This document shows, one piece after another, positions 42,433-53,256 of a stretch of 64,000 bases of DNA (positions are counted from its first letter, which is position 1; the number at the start of each line of letters is the position of its first letter). Position numbers and translations under genes: made by a program. The stretch is from assembly GCF_012641465.1 (NCBI RefSeq), contig NZ_JABAIK010000013.1, positions 1 to 64,000 of the forward strand. Direction: 5' to 3'. The DNA is from Vibrio agarilyticus (GTDB taxonomy: Bacteria; Pseudomonadota; Gammaproteobacteria; Enterobacterales; Vibrionaceae). Below the pieces are notes generated by a model. That model saw nothing but the letters and a program-made list of their open reading frames with translations, did no database searches and was not told the DNA's origin.

Positions 42433-44784
42433 CTATTTTGAGACACCAAACTCAACCCCTTCGGGTGCGCGCTCAAGAGCAACATTGAGTACTTCATCAA
42501 TCCATTGTACTGGAATCACTTTAAGATCTGCGATGACATTCTCCGGAATCTCTTCCAAGTCACGCTCGTTATCTTTCGGGATTAAGACGGTTTTAATACC
42601 ACCACGATGTGCCGCAAGAAGCTTCTCTTTCAATCCACCAATTGGTAGCACTTCGCCACGCAGGGTAATTTCACCCGTCATAGCGACATCACCTTTAACA
42701 GGATTGCCGGTCAAGCTCGACACCAATGCGGTACACATAGCAATACCCGCACTTGGACCATCTTTCGGGGTGGCGCCTTCCGGCACATGGACATGAATAT
42801 CCTTTTTCTCATAAAAGTCGGTATTAATACCCAACTTTTCTGCGCGTGAGCGAACCACTGTCATTGCCGCTTGGATTGACTCTTGCATCACATCGCCCAA
42901 AGAGCCAGTCTGAGTCAATTTGCCTTTGCCTGGCATCGCTTCCGTTTCGATGGTGAGCAAATCACCGCCCACTTCCGTCCATGCCAAGCCAGTCACTTGC
43001 CCAATGCGGTTACTGTCGTCAGCCTTACCGTAATCAAATCGCTGCACGCCGAGAAACTCTTTCAGATTGTCCATTGAAACAGTCACTGATTTTAACGTCG
43101 GATCAAGCAGAATATTCTTGACCGCTTTACGGCAGATCTTTGAAATTTCACGCTCAAGGCCACGTACACCGGCTTCGCGAGTGTAGTAACGAATAATGCC
43201 TGTAATCGCCGAGTCCTCAATGACAATCTCATTAGGTTTCAAACCATTACGTTTAACTTGTTTGTCAACCAGATGGCGTTTTGCAATATTCAGCTTCTCA
43301 TCTTCGGTGTAACCTGAAAGACGAATCACTTCCATACGGTCAAGTAATGGGCCTGGAATGTTCATTGAGTTTGATGTCGCAACAAACATCACATCAGACA
43401 GGTCGTAATCAACTTCAAGGTAGTGATCATTAAACGAGTTATTCTGCTCTGGATCTAAAACTTCCAACAGCGCAGAAGCAGGATCGCCACGCATGTCCGA
43501 CGACATTTTGTCAATTTCATCGAGCAAAAACAGTGGGTTTTTCACTCCCACTTTTGCCATTTTCTGAATCAGCTTGCCCGGTAGTGAACCAATATAGGTG
43601 CGACGGTGACCGCGAATTTCCGCTTCATCACGCACGCCACCCAATGCCATGCGGACGTACTGACGACCGGTAGCTGATGCAATTGAACGCCCAAGCGATG
43701 TTTTACCAACACCCGGAGGACCAACCAAACACAGAATCGGTCCTTTCAACTTGTTAATACGATTTTGCACCGCCAAATACTCAAGAATGCGTTCTTTTAC
43801 TCGTTCAAGGCCATAATGATCTTCGTTCAAGATTTCTTCGGCTTTGGCTAAGTTTTTCTTCACTTTAGAACGCTTCGCCCACGGCACACTGATCATCCAA
43901 TCAATGTAGCTGCGCACGACAGTCGCCTCAGCAGACATCGGCGACATCATCTTCAGCTTTTGTAATTCTTGCTCCGTCTTTTCGCGCGCCTCAGCAGGCA
44001 TTTTAGACTCTTCAATCTTTTGCTTAAGACTTTCAAACTCGTCTGGAGCATCTTCCATTTCACCGAGTTCTTTTTGGATTGCCTTCATTTGCTCATTGAG
44101 GTAATACTCGCGCTGAGATTTTTCCATCTGCTTTTTCACGCGGTTACGGATGCGCTTCTCAACTTGCAGCAAGTCAATTTCTGACTCCATTTGCCCCATC
44201 AAAAACTCAAGCCGTGCAGTGACGTCAACAAGCTCGAGCACTTGCTGCTTATCATTTAACTTGAGTGGCATATGAGCCGCGATGGTGTCGGCCAAACGCG
44301 CAGCATCATCAATGCCATTGAGTGACGTGAGCACTTCAGGTGGAATTTTTTTATTGAGCTTAATAAAACCTTCAAACTGATTCGTCGCACTGCGAACAAT
44401 CACTTCTTGCTCACGCTCATCCAGTTCAGGAGTTTGAACAAACTGCGCTTCAGCCAAGAAAAATTCACTGTCGAGATAACGCTCAATTTTGGCGCGCTGC
44501 TGGCCTTCAACCAGTACTTTGACTGTGCCATCGGGCAGCTTAAGCAATTGCAAAATCGTTGCAACTGTACCCATTTCAAACAGATCGTCGCGGGTAGGTT
44601 CGTCTGTGTCAGCTTGCTTTTGGGCGACCAGCAATACTTGCTTATTATTTTCCATCGCTGCTTCTAAACAGCTGATTGATTTCTCTCGGCCAACAAATAA
44701 AGGAATCACCATATGAGGGTAAACTACCACATCACGCAGTGGCAGTACGGGGATCTCGATACGCTCGGAACGTTCCAAGTTCAT
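42433..44784 (-). CDS. lon: ATP-dependent protease Lon
   Basis: Lon is the hexameric cytoplasmic protease for damaged and short-lived regulatory proteins. The 783-residue protein starts with the LON substrate-binding domain ([21 protein letters not shown]), a coiled coil near 190-260, an AAA+ module with Walker [10 protein letters not shown] and Walker [10 protein letters not shown], and a C-terminal protease with catalytic serine in [11 protein letters not shown] and lysine in [15 protein letters not shown] sigma-32-like promoter lies 44 bases upstream. Order with clpX-clpP-tig is conserved. Confidence 0.97.
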   Translation of the reverse strand: MNLERSERIEIPVLPLRDVVVYPHMVIPLFVGREKSISCLEAAMENNKQVLLVAQKQADTDEPTRDDLFEMGTVATILQLLKLPDGTVKVLVEGQQRAKIERYLDSEFFLAEAQFVQTPELDEREQEVIVRSATNQFEGFIKLNKKIPPEVLTSLNGIDDAARLADTIAAHMPLKLNDKQQVLELVDVTARLEFLMGQMESEIDLLQVEKRIRNRVKKQMEKSQREYYLNEQMKAIQKELGEMEDAPDEFESLKQKIEESKMPAEAREKTEQELQKLKMMSPMSAEATVVRSYIDWMISVPWAKRSKVKKNLAKAEEILNEDHYGLERVKERILEYLAVQNRINKLKGPILCLVGPPGVGKTSLGRSIASATGRQYVRMALGGVRDEAEIRGHRRTYIGSLPGKLIQKMAKVGVKNPLFLLDEIDKMSSDMRGDPASALLEVLDPEQNNSFNDHYLEVDYDLSDVMFVATSNSMNIPGPLLDRMEVIRLSGYTEDEKLNIAKRHLVDKQVKRNGLKPNEIVIEDSAITGIIRYYTREAGVRGLEREISKICRKAVKNILLDPTLKSVTVSMDNLKEFLGVQRFDYGKADDSNRIGQVTGLAWTEVGGDLLTIETEAMPGKGKLTQTGSLGDVMQESIQAAMTVVRSRAEKLGINTDFYEKKDIHVHVPEGATPKDGPSAGIAMCTALVSSLTGNPVKGDVAMTGEITLRGEVLPIGGLKEKLLAAHRGGIKTVLIPKDNERDLEEIPENVIADLKVIPVQWIDEVLNVALERAPEGVEFGVSK

Positions 44785-44828
44785 ATAATTCTCTCTTCCG
44801 CTTTACGTTTACGCGTTACTTTACGCTG

Positions 44829-44857
44829 TATATGGGGGCAATTTTTTGGGATTCAAT
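44829..44857 (-). promoter_or_regulatory. Heat-shock (sigma-32) promoter of lon
   Basis: On the minus strand TTGAAT (44856-44851) is followed after 13 bases by CCCCCATATA (44838-44829). This fits the sigma-32 pattern CTTGAAA and CCCCATNT and agrees with heat induction of lon in other gammaproteobacteria. Confidence 0.75.
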
Positions 44858-44863
44858 AAAAGA

Positions 44864-44894
44864 ATAAAAAAAGGGGGTAATAACTTACCCCCTT
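44864..44894 (-). terminator. Terminator of clpX
   Basis: AAGGGGGTAA and TTACCCCCTT pair over a 4-base loop; on the minus strand the stem ends in seven T. It separates clpPX from the lon promoter. Confidence 0.88.
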
Positions 44895-44911
44895 AGTCGG
44901 ATATTGCGGAT

Positions 44912-46192
44912 TTACTCGGAGCTAGCAGCTTGCGTTTCGCTGTTGCTATAAATCAGTAAGGGATCAGACTCGCCCTTGATGACTGATTCATCGATAACCA
45001 CTTTGCTCACATCGTTTGTTGATGGCAAGTCATACATGGTATCAAGCAACACACCTTCGAGAATTGAACGTAAACCACGCGCACCTGTCTTGCGCTCCAT
45101 CGCTTTTTTTGCAATGGCGCGTAGCGCGTCTTCACGGAACTCAAGTTCGGCATTTTCAAGTTCAAACAACGCGGCATACTGCTTGGTTAACGCGTTTTTC
45201 GGCTCACAGAGAATTTGAATCAGAGCTTCTTCATCCAATTCAGTCAGTGTTGCCGTGACAGGCAAACGACCAATGAATTCTGGAATAAGTCCGTATTTTA
45301 CCAAATCTTCTGGTTCAACCTGAGTAAACCACTCGCCAACGTTTTTCATGTCGTCTTTTGAGCGAACTTCGGCAGCAAAACCGATTCCTGTTCCTGTTGC
45401 AACACGCTGCTCAATCACTTTATCCAAGCCAGCAAATGCGCCGCCACAGATAAAGAGGATTTTAGACGTGTCAACTTGCAAGAACTCTTGTTGCGGGTGC
45501 TTGCGCCCACCTTGTGGTGGCACAGAGGCAATTGTGCCTTCAACCAACTTCAACAATGCTTGCTGAACGCCTTCGCCAGAAACATCGCGAGTGATAGACG
45601 GGTTTTCCGCTTTACGCGAAATCTTATCAATTTCGTCAATGTAGACGATGCCGCGCTCCGCTTTTGCAACGTCGTAATCGCATTTTTGCAGCAGTTTCTG
45701 AATGATGTTCTCAACATCTTCACCAACATAACCCGCTTCGGTTAGTGTTGTTGCGTCTGCCATGGTAAACGGTACATCAAGGAAACGTGCAAGGGTCTCT
45801 GCGAGTAGCGTTTTACCACTTCCCGTTGGGCCAATAAGTAGAATATTACTTTTGCCGAGCTCAACGCCTTCACTAGTGGTATCACCATTACGCAAACGCT
45901 TATAGTGATTATATACCGCTACAGCAAGTACCTTCTTTGCATGTTCTTGACCAATAACGTAGTCGTCAAGGTGACCGCGAATCTGTTTCGGCGTCGGTAA
46001 CGCCTCAGATTCTTTCTTCGGTAACACATCTTTAATTTCTTCGCGAATAATGTCGTTACACAAATCGACACATTCATCACAGATGTAGACCGAAGGACCT
46101 GCGATCAGCTTACGGACTTCGTGTTGGCTTTTGCCGCAGAAAGAGCAATACAACAGCTTACCGTTACCGCCCTCTTTGCCTTTGTCTGTCAT
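44912..46192 (-). CDS. clpX: ClpXP ATP-dependent unfoldase subunit ClpX
   Basis: ClpX recognises tagged proteins such as ssrA-tagged chains, unfolds them with ATP and feeds them to ClpP. The 426-residue protein has an N-terminal zinc domain ([23 protein letters not shown]), Walker [14 protein letters not shown], Walker [12 protein letters not shown], the pore and arginine-finger regions, and an IGF-type loop region ([10 protein letters not shown]) for docking on ClpP. It follows clpP by 71 bases and shares its operon. Confidence 0.97.
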   Translation of the reverse strand: MTDKGKEGGNGKLLYCSFCGKSQHEVRKLIAGPSVYICDECVDLCNDIIREEIKDVLPKKESEALPTPKQIRGHLDDYVIGQEHAKKVLAVAVYNHYKRLRNGDTTSEGVELGKSNILLIGPTGSGKTLLAETLARFLDVPFTMADATTLTEAGYVGEDVENIIQKLLQKCDYDVAKAERGIVYIDEIDKISRKAENPSITRDVSGEGVQQALLKLVEGTIASVPPQGGRKHPQQEFLQVDTSKILFICGGAFAGLDKVIEQRVATGTGIGFAAEVRSKDDMKNVGEWFTQVEPEDLVKYGLIPEFIGRLPVTATLTELDEEALIQILCEPKNALTKQYAALFELENAELEFREDALRAIAKKAMERKTGARGLRSILEGVLLDTMYDLPSTNDVSKVVIDESVIKGESDPLLIYSNSETQAASSE

Positions 46193-46263
46193 TCGCTAAC
46201 CTCGTAGCCTTAACTCATTACAATTGAGTGTATATCAGATTCAGTTAAATTGCGCTGCTTAGT

Positions 46264-46890
46264 TTACTGACCGCGGTGGGTCAGCACTGAGTCAATAATG
46301 CCATAATCAGCCGCTTGCTGTGCTGACATGAAATTATCGCGATCTGTATCGCGCTCAATCACTTCTAATGGTTGACCTGAGTGTTCAGCCAACAATTTGT
46401 TCAGTTTGCCCTTGATAGTCAAAATCTCTTGGGCATGAATTTGAATGTCTGACGCTTGCCCTTGGAAACCACCAAGCGGTTGATGAATCATCACTCGTGA
46501 ATTTGGCAGCGCAAAACGTTTACCCGGCGCACCACCTGCCAGCAAAAACGCTCCCATAGAACAGGCTTGACCTGTGCACAGCGTGCTGACATTCGGCTTA
46601 ATAAACTGCATGGTATCGTAAATCGCCATACCCGCAGTCACACTACCACCCGGAGAGTTAATGTATAAGAAAATGTCTTTATCCGGATTTTCAGACTCAA
46701 GGAAAAGCAACTGCGCAACCACAAGGTTTGCCATGTGATCTTCAACTTGTCCGGTTAGAAAAATAATGCGGTCTTTCAGTAGACGAGAGTAAATATCGAA
46801 AGAACGTTCACCACGGGAGGTTTGCTCGATAACCATGGGTACCAATGCATCAATGATTGGTGACATGGCATTTTTCTCTTGGTAGCTCAT
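46264..46890 (-). CDS. clpP: ATP-dependent Clp protease proteolytic subunit ClpP
   Basis: ClpP forms the double seven-member ring of the ClpXP and ClpAP proteases. The 208-residue protein shows [14 protein letters not shown] with the catalytic serine, [17 protein letters not shown] with the histidine, and the aspartate in the [18 protein letters not shown] end. The short N-terminal propeptide is normal. Expected to be cotranscribed with clpX. Confidence 0.97.
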   Translation of the reverse strand: MSYQEKNAMSPIIDALVPMVIEQTSRGERSFDIYSRLLKDRIIFLTGQVEDHMANLVVAQLLFLESENPDKDIFLYINSPGGSVTAGMAIYDTMQFIKPNVSTLCTGQACSMGAFLLAGGAPGKRFALPNSRVMIHQPLGGFQGQASDIQIHAQEILTIKGKLNKLLAEHSGQPLEVIERDTDRDNFMSAQQAADYGIIDSVLTHRGQ

Positions 46891-46996
46891 ATTGTTATAT
46901 CCCTAAAATAAATGGCCCGAATGACGACTATCATACGGACCATTGTTAGCAGACAAATTAACGGTTCGTCAACTTTTCTACCAAAGATATGGCAGA

Positions 46997-48295
46997 TTAA
47001 GCAGGCTTGTTCATCAGTTCGTTAAAGCCAACTTCTTTCTCTGCAACTTGCGCTTTAGCGATGATCGCTTCAATAGCTTGCTCTTCTAGAGCAAGATTGC
47101 GCATGTTGTTCATCATCTCTTCGTTTTGCTCGTAGTAAGCAATAACTTCTGAAGGATCTTCATATGCAGTCGCCATCTCTTCGATTAGCGATTTCACTTT
47201 CTCTTCATCCGCTTTAAGTTCGTTGGTTTTGATCACTTCACCAAGAAGCAGACCAACGACAACGCGACGTTTTGCTTGCTCTTCAAAAAGTTCACGAGGA
47301 AGCTGCGCAGCCGCTTCTACGTTGCCACCAAAACGTTGTGCCGCTTGTTGACGTAGCACATTGATTTCTTGGTCAATAAGTGCACTTGGTACGTCAATAT
47401 CGTTCTCTTTCACCAAGCCGTCGATGGCTTGATCTTTGATGCGATTTTTAACAGCTTGCTTCAGTTCGCGTTCCATGTTCTTACGCACTTCAGCTTTAAG
47501 CGCGTCTAGGCCACCTTCTGCAACGCCGAACTTAGCCACAAATTCTTCGTTAAGTTCTGGCAGTTCACGAGTTTCTACCTTGCTCAGTTTGATAACAAAC
47601 TTAGCCGCTTTACCTTTTAGGTTTTCAGCGTGGTAATCTTCAGGGAACGTCACATCAATTTCAAATTCCATGCCTGCTGTTTTGCCGGTGATACCGTCTT
47701 CAAAACCAGGGATCATGCGGCCTGCGCCCATTTCTAGAGGGAAGTTTTCAGCTTTACCGCCTTCAAACTCTTCACCATCGATAGAACCAACGAAATCGAT
47801 TGTTGCACGAGTACCAGCTTCTGCTGCCACATCAGCTTCTTTCCAAGTCGCTTGTTGCTTACGAAGTGTCTCGATCATCTCTTCAACGTCAGACTCTTTT
47901 ACTTCAGCAACTGGCTTTTCTACTGTGATGTTTTCTAGGCCTTTCAGCTCAACTTCAGGGTAAACTTCAAACGTTGCTGTGAACACTAAGTCTACGCCTG
48001 CAGCATTTTCAACTGGAGCGAATGTTGGTGCGCCCGCTGGGTTGATTTTTTCTTTGATGATCGCTTCGATGAAATGACGTTGCATCACTTCGCCAAGCAC
48101 ATCTTGACGCACTGCTTTGCCGTACATCTGTGCAACCATTTTTAGTGGCACTTTACCTTTACGGAAACCATCAAAACGACGGTTTTTCGCGATGTTGCGT
48201 AGTTCCGCTGTCACTGCATCTTCGATGTTTGCAGCAGGAACAGTAATGTTAAGGCGGCGCTCTAGGCCTTCTAGCGTTTCAACAGTAACTTGCAT
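46997..48295 (-). CDS. tig: Trigger factor
   Basis: Trigger factor is the ribosome-bound chaperone that meets nascent chains. The 432-residue protein has the ribosome-docking loop [12 protein letters not shown] in its N-terminal domain, a FKBP-type isomerase domain near 160-245 ([30 protein letters not shown]) and a helical C-terminal cradle. GAGG lies before the ATG at 48295. A terminator-like hairpin sits just ahead of the ribosome site. Confidence 0.96.
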   Translation of the reverse strand: MQVTVETLEGLERRLNITVPAANIEDAVTAELRNIAKNRRFDGFRKGKVPLKMVAQMYGKAVRQDVLGEVMQRHFIEAIIKEKINPAGAPTFAPVENAAGVDLVFTATFEVYPEVELKGLENITVEKPVAEVKESDVEEMIETLRKQQATWKEADVAAEAGTRATIDFVGSIDGEEFEGGKAENFPLEMGAGRMIPGFEDGITGKTAGMEFEIDVTFPEDYHAENLKGKAAKFVIKLSKVETRELPELNEEFVAKFGVAEGGLDALKAEVRKNMERELKQAVKNRIKDQAIDGLVKENDIDVPSALIDQEINVLRQQAAQRFGGNVEAAAQLPRELFEEQAKRRVVVGLLLGEVIKTNELKADEEKVKSLIEEMATAYEDPSEVIAYYEQNEEMMNNMRNLALEEQAIEAIIAKAQVAEKEVGFNELMNKPA

Positions 48296-48311
48296 TATTT
48301 ATAAACCTCAA

Positions 48312-48333
48312 AAAAGGCTCAGTTTGACTGAGC
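48312..48333 (-). promoter_or_regulatory. Terminator-like hairpin in the tig leader
   Basis: On the minus strand GCTCAG (48333-48328) and CTGAGC (48322-48317) pair over five bases and are followed by C and six T, directly before the GAGG ribosome site of tig. This is the layout of an attenuator. Confidence 0.5.
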
Positions 48334-49153
48334 ATAGGAGCCATCAAATTCAACATGATATGTTGCGAAAGTTGGCTTCATCCTTGTTTGTGCTCTGTCC
48401 GAACACTTGATTCATCGAGTATTGATGCTGCAAGGCAACATCAGACTATTCAGCGATATCTTCACGACTCACAAAAACGTGATAACCCAAAAGGTATCTC
48501 CAATTAGTCTCAGGACAGCAATTCGACGCGACATTCTAGCGATCTGTACCGCGACTGTCGAGACACGCGCCACTATGTGCGCAATCAATGGCCTAATTTA
48601 CCAAAAGAATCGCCTCACCCGCGATAAAACTGCGCAACAGAGTGTTAAATTGCACCGCTAAGCTTAGGTGATGTGATAAGACGTTTCAGAAATGGGGACA
48701 ATAGCGGCTTTTTCAAGAGAATCGACCGCTTTTTTTAATTTAAAGCTCAAAAAGAGATCTTGCTCTTGTTTTTTCAATTCACTTTCGTCTGTTGACCTGA
48801 ACCTCGCCTCGCCCATTGCTACGCTGACTGGAGGCAATGTTGACTGGACATTCTAAGTGACCTGAATAATGAAAAATCATCGACACTCATTCCAAACCTC
48901 TTGTAACGAGGGTGACATTGATGACACTGTGCTAATCAACGGTCTCTATCGTCAAGAGCGCCGTCGCAGAGCCAGAAGATCCGCGTGCGACAATCACAAA
49001 TTACGATATCAATGGTATGAAAGACGCTATCGACGAGAACGGCGCGCGACTAACAGTCAGTCAATCGATGTGACGATTTAGCCACAAATGAGGCAAATCG
49101 CTCGGCTTTTAATCAAACACACCGAAAATCGAATATTGTTAGCAAACAACCCC
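48334..49153. other. Long spacer between tig and tRNA-Pro
   Basis: About 820 bp between divergent units. It should hold the tig promoter. A weak AGCGG/CCGCT stem followed by seven T is near 48703-48738. One small basic frame at 48869 is listed separately. A frame at 48407-48661 has no support. Confidence 0.4.
48869..49081 (+). CDS. Possible small arginine-rich protein
   Basis: A 70-residue frame begins MKNHRHSFQTSC and contains DTVLINGLYRQERRRRARR and LRYQWYERRYRRERRA, a strongly basic, amphipathic helical pattern that is unlikely to appear by chance. There is no convincing ribosome site (a weak AAGTGA lies 11 bases upstream) and I do not know a homologue. It could bind nucleic acid, or it may not be a gene. 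Confidence 0.35.
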   Translation: MKNHRHSFQTSCNEGDIDDTVLINGLYRQERRRRARRSACDNHKLRYQWYERRYRRERRATNSQSIDVTI

Positions 49154-49182
49154 TTGACGCTCATCGCCAATCCGACTATTGT
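49154..49182 (+). promoter_or_regulatory. Promoter of tRNA-Pro
   Basis: TTGACG (49154-49159) and TATTGT (49177-49182) have a 17-base spacer and end 8 bases before the mature tRNA. Confidence 0.7.
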
Positions 49183-49190
49183 ACCTCCAT

Positions 49191-49267
49191 CGGACTGTAG
49201 CGCAGCTTGGTAGCGCACCGTCATGGGGTGTCGGGGGTCGGAGGTTCAAATCCTCTCAGTCCGACCA
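49191..49267 (+). tRNA. tRNA-Pro(GGG)
   Basis: A 77-base tRNA with CGGACTG/CAGTCCG acceptor stem, anticodon GGG in the loop ATGGGGT, TTCAAAT T loop and encoded ACCA end. The body is nearly the same as Escherichia coli proL, including the unusual anticodon arm CCGTC/GTCGG. Confidence 0.95.
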
Positions 49268-49274
49268 TACACCT

Positions 49275-49305
49275 AAAGCCCGCAGCGTTTTCGTTGCGGG
49301 CTTTT
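49275..49305 (+). terminator. Terminator of tRNA-Pro
   Basis: AAAGCCCGCA and TGCGGGCTTT form a 10-bp stem, then a short T run. Confidence 0.85.
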
Positions 49306-49356
49306 CCGTTTAAATCGACTAATGAGTTATTCCTGACGAATTCGCTGCCTAACGGA

Positions 49357-49494
49357 TATACCCGTCCCACTTGAGGTAGCAGCGGTGTTCACGGGCACTT
49401 ACAAACCTCATCACATAGTCTGTCTATGTTCACGAAGTGCTCAGAGGCTTTGTTCGCTGGTCGCCTACCTGCATCTTCAAGTTATTTGGGTATA
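49357..49494 (+). repeat. Palindromic repeat element B
   Basis: Starts TATACCCGTCCCACTTGAGG and ends CTTCAAGTTATTTGGGTATA. The interior carries ACAAACCTCATCACATAG, TCTATG and CTCAGAGGCTTTGTTCG, then GTCGCCTACCTGCA. Length 138 bp, downstream of tRNA-Pro. Confidence 0.8.
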
Positions 49495-49519
49495 GGTGAC
49501 ACGAGTGGGCTTTGCTCTC

Positions 49520-49885
49520 CTAATAATCGCCGGTGAAGCCACTGTTTCCCATCTCCATGCCCTCATTGTAGTCGTCGGCAAAGGAAGGATTAATACCATC
49601 GCAAATGCCCCGGTAAATCTCACCACTGATGCCCATTTCATAAGGGTCTCGATTACAGTAAACCGCTAGGCCTGCATCATATCCCGAACTGTATGCTTGA
49701 TAGAGCCCAGGATCGACAACAGGGGCTTTTGCCATCAGTCCTGTCTCCGTCATTTTAAGCTCACCGTCCAACGCTTGTGTCTGTCCAAACTCCTCCCACA
49801 CAGCAGGACTTTGGCTCGTTGGGTATGTCATCGTGGTGCAACCTGCTAGCGCGAATATCATTATGATCGGTGCAATCTGTTTCAT
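49520..49885 (-). CDS. DUF2799 family lipoprotein
   Basis: The 121-residue protein starts with a lipoprotein signal MKQIAPIIMIFALAGC. The mature part has the DUF2799 pattern: a YSSGYDAGLAVYC segment, then GISGEIYRGICDGINPSFADDYNEG, repeating Tyr-x3-Gly units with paired cysteines. Members are small envelope lipoproteins without known role. It is a single gene. Confidence 0.82.
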   Translation of the reverse strand: MKQIAPIIMIFALAGCTTMTYPTSQSPAVWEEFGQTQALDGELKMTETGLMAKAPVVDPGLYQAYSSGYDAGLAVYCNRDPYEMGISGEIYRGICDGINPSFADDYNEGMEMGNSGFTGDY

Positions 49886-50134
49886 TCACTGTCTCCTTGG
49901 TGTAACCAATATCATTGCTCATTCAAAACTATTTTTTCGGCTCGAATCAGCAAGGCTCCCTCAACAAATAGGCCAGTGATCAGCGGATTACCAAGTGGGA
50001 CACTGACTCAAATTAGCGACTCCTACAATTTAAGTCGTATGAAAAACTTATGGTTTTACATTGAACTAGATATACCTAAGTGACCTCAACTCTTATTTTA
50101 TCGAGCGCCATTTGGCAGTGCACATGGTTGCATT

Positions 50135-50398
50135 TTATAAAATTAACTTTCCGTCGTAAATGAACGCAACAAAATGATAACATTCGACCTCTTTTGAGTG
50201 CTCTGCCAAATTCTCGCTTTCTTTTTTTGCATAAGAAATAATCATCAACAAATACTGTTTTTTGTCAGCGCAACTTACCTCATTTAAGTCATTTGCTTTA
50301 AGAAATGAGCCGTGTGTTGACGATTCACTATCGATTTTTGCTCCTTCATTTATTACGGAAAAATAGTGATGTCTTTGACGCAAATTCGGTAGGACCAC
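50135..50398 (-). CDS. Possible small protein upstream of the chitinase gene
   Basis: An 87-residue frame from GTG 50398 has ordinary codon use and a plausible protein pattern (KKQYLLMIISYAKKES, HFVAFIYDGKLIL), but no clear ribosome site and no family I recognise. It fills most of the A+T-rich 500 bp before chiA and runs the other way, so it could also be chance within a regulatory region, or a gene remnant. Confidence 0.3.
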   Translation of the reverse strand: MVLPNLRQRHHYFSVINEGAKIDSESSTHGSFLKANDLNEVSCADKKQYLLMIISYAKKESENLAEHSKEVECYHFVAFIYDGKLIL

Positions 50399-50421
50399 TC
50401 ACATAACACGAGAATATGGAT

Positions 50422-52953
50422 ATGAAACGACTTACTCTGTGTGCCACTGGTGTGCTTTTTGCTCTTAGCGGCACCGCAGTAGCCGCGCCCGCGACCCCAA
50501 GCGTAGATGTTTACGGCTCAAATAATTTGCAGTTCTCCAAAATCGAGTTGGCAATGGAAACGACATCTGGTTATGACCAGATGGTAACTTACAAAGATCA
50601 AGCAGACATTAGTATCAAGTTCAATCAATGGAGCGGTACGCCCGGCGATACCTACCATATTTATTTTGACGGCGTCAAAGTCGCGTCTGGCGATATTACA
50701 GGTGCGCAAACCAGTGCGGATTTTCAATATGGTCAAGGCGGTCGCTATCAGTTGACGATAGAAGCGTGTGATGACACAGGATGTAGCACCAGCGAAGCCG
50801 CGGAAATCGTTGTTGCCGATACCGATGGTGCCCATTTAGATCCACTTGCGATGAATATTGATCCCAATAACAAAACATTTGGCACGACTCCGGATACGGT
50901 TGTTGGCACCTATTTTGTGGAATGGGGTATTTATGGGCGTGATTACACCGTTGATAACATTCCCGTAGACAATCTGACCCACATTATTTATGGATTTATT
51001 CCAATCTGTGGTCCGAATGAATCGGTTAAATCTGTTGGCGGTAACAGTTTTAATGCCCTGCAAACAGCTTGTCAGGGAATGGATGATTTTGAAGTGGTCA
51101 TTCACGACCCATGGGCAGCGTATCAAAAAAGCTTTCCCCAAGCAGGTCATGAATTCAGTTCGCCCATCAAGGGGAACTATGCCATGCTGATGGCGCTAAA
51201 ACAGCGCAAGCCTGACCTCAAAATTCTCCCTTCTATCGGTGGCTGGACGCTATCTGACCCCTTCTATAGCTTCACAGACAAAGCCAATCGCGACGTCTTT
51301 GTTGCGTCAGTAAAAGAATTTCTTAATACATGGAAATTTTACGACGGTGTCGATATTGATTGGGAATACCCAGGAGGGGGCGGCGAAGCGGCTAATCTTG
51401 GCGATCCTGAAAATGATGGCGATGCGTATATTGCTTTGATGCGTGAATTACGTGCAATGCTTGACGAGCTTGAAGAACAAAACGGACGCACTTACGAGCT
51501 TTCGTCTGCCATCGGTATGGGGCACGACAAACTTGAAGACGTTGATTATGCAGAAGCGGTCCAGTACATGGACTACATCTTCACAATGACGTACGACTTT
51601 TATGGCGGCTGGAACAACGTTCCCGGCCATCAAGCCGGTCTTTATTGTGGCGAATTTATGCGCGAGGGTCAGTGTGATGGCTCAGGCACCGATGCCGAAG
51701 GCGTTCCATATAAAGGTCCAGCGTACACCGCAGATAATGGAATTCAGATCCTCCTTGATCAAGGTGTTCCCGCCAATAAACTGGTTCTCGGTGCCGCTAT
51801 GTACGGCCGTGGCTGGGAAGGCGTGACACCGGATACACTAACGACCGCCGGCGATCCCATGACGGGAAGCGCAACAGGTAAACTCAAAGGCTCAACTGCT
51901 CAAGGGGTCTGGGAAGACGGGGTTATCGACTATAAAGGGGTTAAAGCCTTTATGCTTGGTGCCAATAGTCAAGGTATCAATGGGTTTGAATACGGCTACG
52001 ATGCACAAGCGGAAGCGGCTTGGGTTTGGAATCGTACCACTGGTGAACTTATCACATTTGATGATGAGCGCTCTGTTAAAGCCAAAGGCGCATACGCTCG
52101 CAGTTTAGGTTTGGCTGGCCTCTTCTCATGGGAAATTGATGCTGATAATGGCGATATTCTGAACGCCATGCATGAAGGGCTGCAGACTACCGTTGGCAAT
52201 CGCGCGCCGAATGCCAACGCTGGTAACAACGTTACAGTTGAAGGGCCTGCTACTGTCACATTGGATGGTTCAGCGTCACGCGATAACGACGGTCAAATTG
52301 TTAGTTATCTTTGGGAGCAAACCAGCGGTACTGGCGTCACTCTAGAAAATGCAACAAGTGCCTCTGCCAATTTTTCAGTAGCACAAGTCAGCCAAGATGA
52401 AGCGCTTACCTTCACTTTGACCGTAACCGATAATGAAGGCGCAACAGCGCAAGACACGGTGACAGTGACAGTAACGGCCGCAGACAACAACCAAACTGAT
52501 AATCAAGCACCACAAGCGGTCATTAATGCACCAGCGACGGCAGCCGCGGGCTCGCTTATCACACTTGACGCATCCGCCTCAAGTGACGCAGATGGTGATG
52601 TGCTCAGCTTTAATTGGACTTTACCCAGCGGGCTCAATGCCACCGTCAATGGTAGCCAAGTATCGTTTAATGCTCCTAGCTACGATAAAGACACTATTCT
52701 AGAATTCACTGTCGTGGTAAGCGATGGCAAAGCGAGTGATACCCTATCGACGAGCATCACTGTTAACGCTGATACACCGCCACCAGCGCAGTGCGATAAC
52801 GAATGGAACAGTGATTCTGTATACACAGGTGGAGATACCGTAAGTTGGGATGGCACATTGTGGGAAGCCAAGTGGTGGACCCAAGGCCAAAATCCGAGTG
52901 ACTCTGGTGAATGGGGTGTTTGGAAAGCCATCGGAAACGCAAGCTGTAACTAA
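50422..52953 (+). CDS. chiA: Secreted GH18 chitinase, ChiA type
   Basis: This 843-residue enzyme has a signal peptide (MKRLTLCATGVLFALSGTAVA), an N-terminal chitinase-A Ig-like domain to about 130, and a GH18 barrel near 155-590 with SIGGWTLS and the catalytic DGVDIDWEYPGG, whose Glu near 314 is the acid. Two PKD-like/Ig-like modules follow (NRAPNANAGNNVTVEGPATV and APQAVINAPATAAAGSLI), then a CBM5/12 chitin-binding domain (WNSDSVYTGGDTVSWDG, WEAKWWTQGQNP). Layout and length match Vibrio harveyi ChiA. It releases chitooligosaccharides outside the cell and should be secreted by type II secretion. ATG 50422 is spaced better than 50416. Confidence 0.93.
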   Translation: MKRLTLCATGVLFALSGTAVAAPATPSVDVYGSNNLQFSKIELAMETTSGYDQMVTYKDQADISIKFNQWSGTPGDTYHIYFDGVKVASGDITGAQTSADFQYGQGGRYQLTIEACDDTGCSTSEAAEIVVADTDGAHLDPLAMNIDPNNKTFGTTPDTVVGTYFVEWGIYGRDYTVDNIPVDNLTHIIYGFIPICGPNESVKSVGGNSFNALQTACQGMDDFEVVIHDPWAAYQKSFPQAGHEFSSPIKGNYAMLMALKQRKPDLKILPSIGGWTLSDPFYSFTDKANRDVFVASVKEFLNTWKFYDGVDIDWEYPGGGGEAANLGDPENDGDAYIALMRELRAMLDELEEQNGRTYELSSAIGMGHDKLEDVDYAEAVQYMDYIFTMTYDFYGGWNNVPGHQAGLYCGEFMREGQCDGSGTDAEGVPYKGPAYTADNGIQILLDQGVPANKLVLGAAMYGRGWEGVTPDTLTTAGDPMTGSATGKLKGSTAQGVWEDGVIDYKGVKAFMLGANSQGINGFEYGYDAQAEAAWVWNRTTGELITFDDERSVKAKGAYARSLGLAGLFSWEIDADNGDILNAMHEGLQTTVGNRAPNANAGNNVTVEGPATVTLDGSASRDNDGQIVSYLWEQTSGTGVTLENATSASANFSVAQVSQDEALTFTLTVTDNEGATAQDTVTVTVTAADNNQTDNQAPQAVINAPATAAAGSLITLDASASSDADGDVLSFNWTLPSGLNATVNGSQVSFNAPSYDKDTILEFTVVVSDGKASDTLSTSITVNADTPPPAQCDNEWNSDSVYTGGDTVSWDGTLWEAKWWTQGQNPSDSGEWGVWKAIGNASCN

Positions 52954-52968
52954 GCAAGCGGCTGCCGA

Positions 52969-53117
52969 TATACCCAAACAACTGGCGCTCCAGGTAAGTG
53001 ACAAGCAAACAAAGCCTTTGAGCATAGGCTCGCTATGTAATGAGGTTTGTGAGTTGTGAGCGCCAGTTCTTTAATGTTTAAAGAATAACGCTGTAACTTC
53101 AAGTAAGGCGGGTATAT
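52969..53117 (-). repeat. Palindromic repeat element C
   Basis: Starts TATACCCAAACAACTGG and ends AACTTCAAGTAAGGCGGGTATATC. Inside is GCATAGGCTCGCTATG and AATGAGGTTTGTGAG, the reverse complement of the interior of B and D, so it shares the orientation of A. Length about 149 bp, just after chiA. Confidence 0.8.
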
Positions 53118-53135
53118 CCCCTTGGCACCAACAAT

Positions 53136-53177
53136 AACACGCTCGATTCATTTCTTTGGGAATGAGCCGAGCGTGTT
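53136..53177. terminator. Long hairpin between convergent chiA and mrp
   Basis: AACACGCTCG (53136-53145) and CGAGCGTGTT (53168-53177) are perfect inverted copies, with further pairing of ATTCATT and AATGAG inside. It suits a two-way terminator. Confidence 0.7.
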
Positions 53178-53256
53178 CGACGTTTTAAGCAAAGCGGCGA
53201 ACGGTTTTAACCACCATTGCCGCCCCAGCTAACGGTTACATAGTCACTTGGGTATA

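Noticed and set aside
48407-48661. An 84-codon plus-strand frame upstream of tig
   Set aside because: No ribosome site, no family pattern and irregular codon use; probably promoter region.
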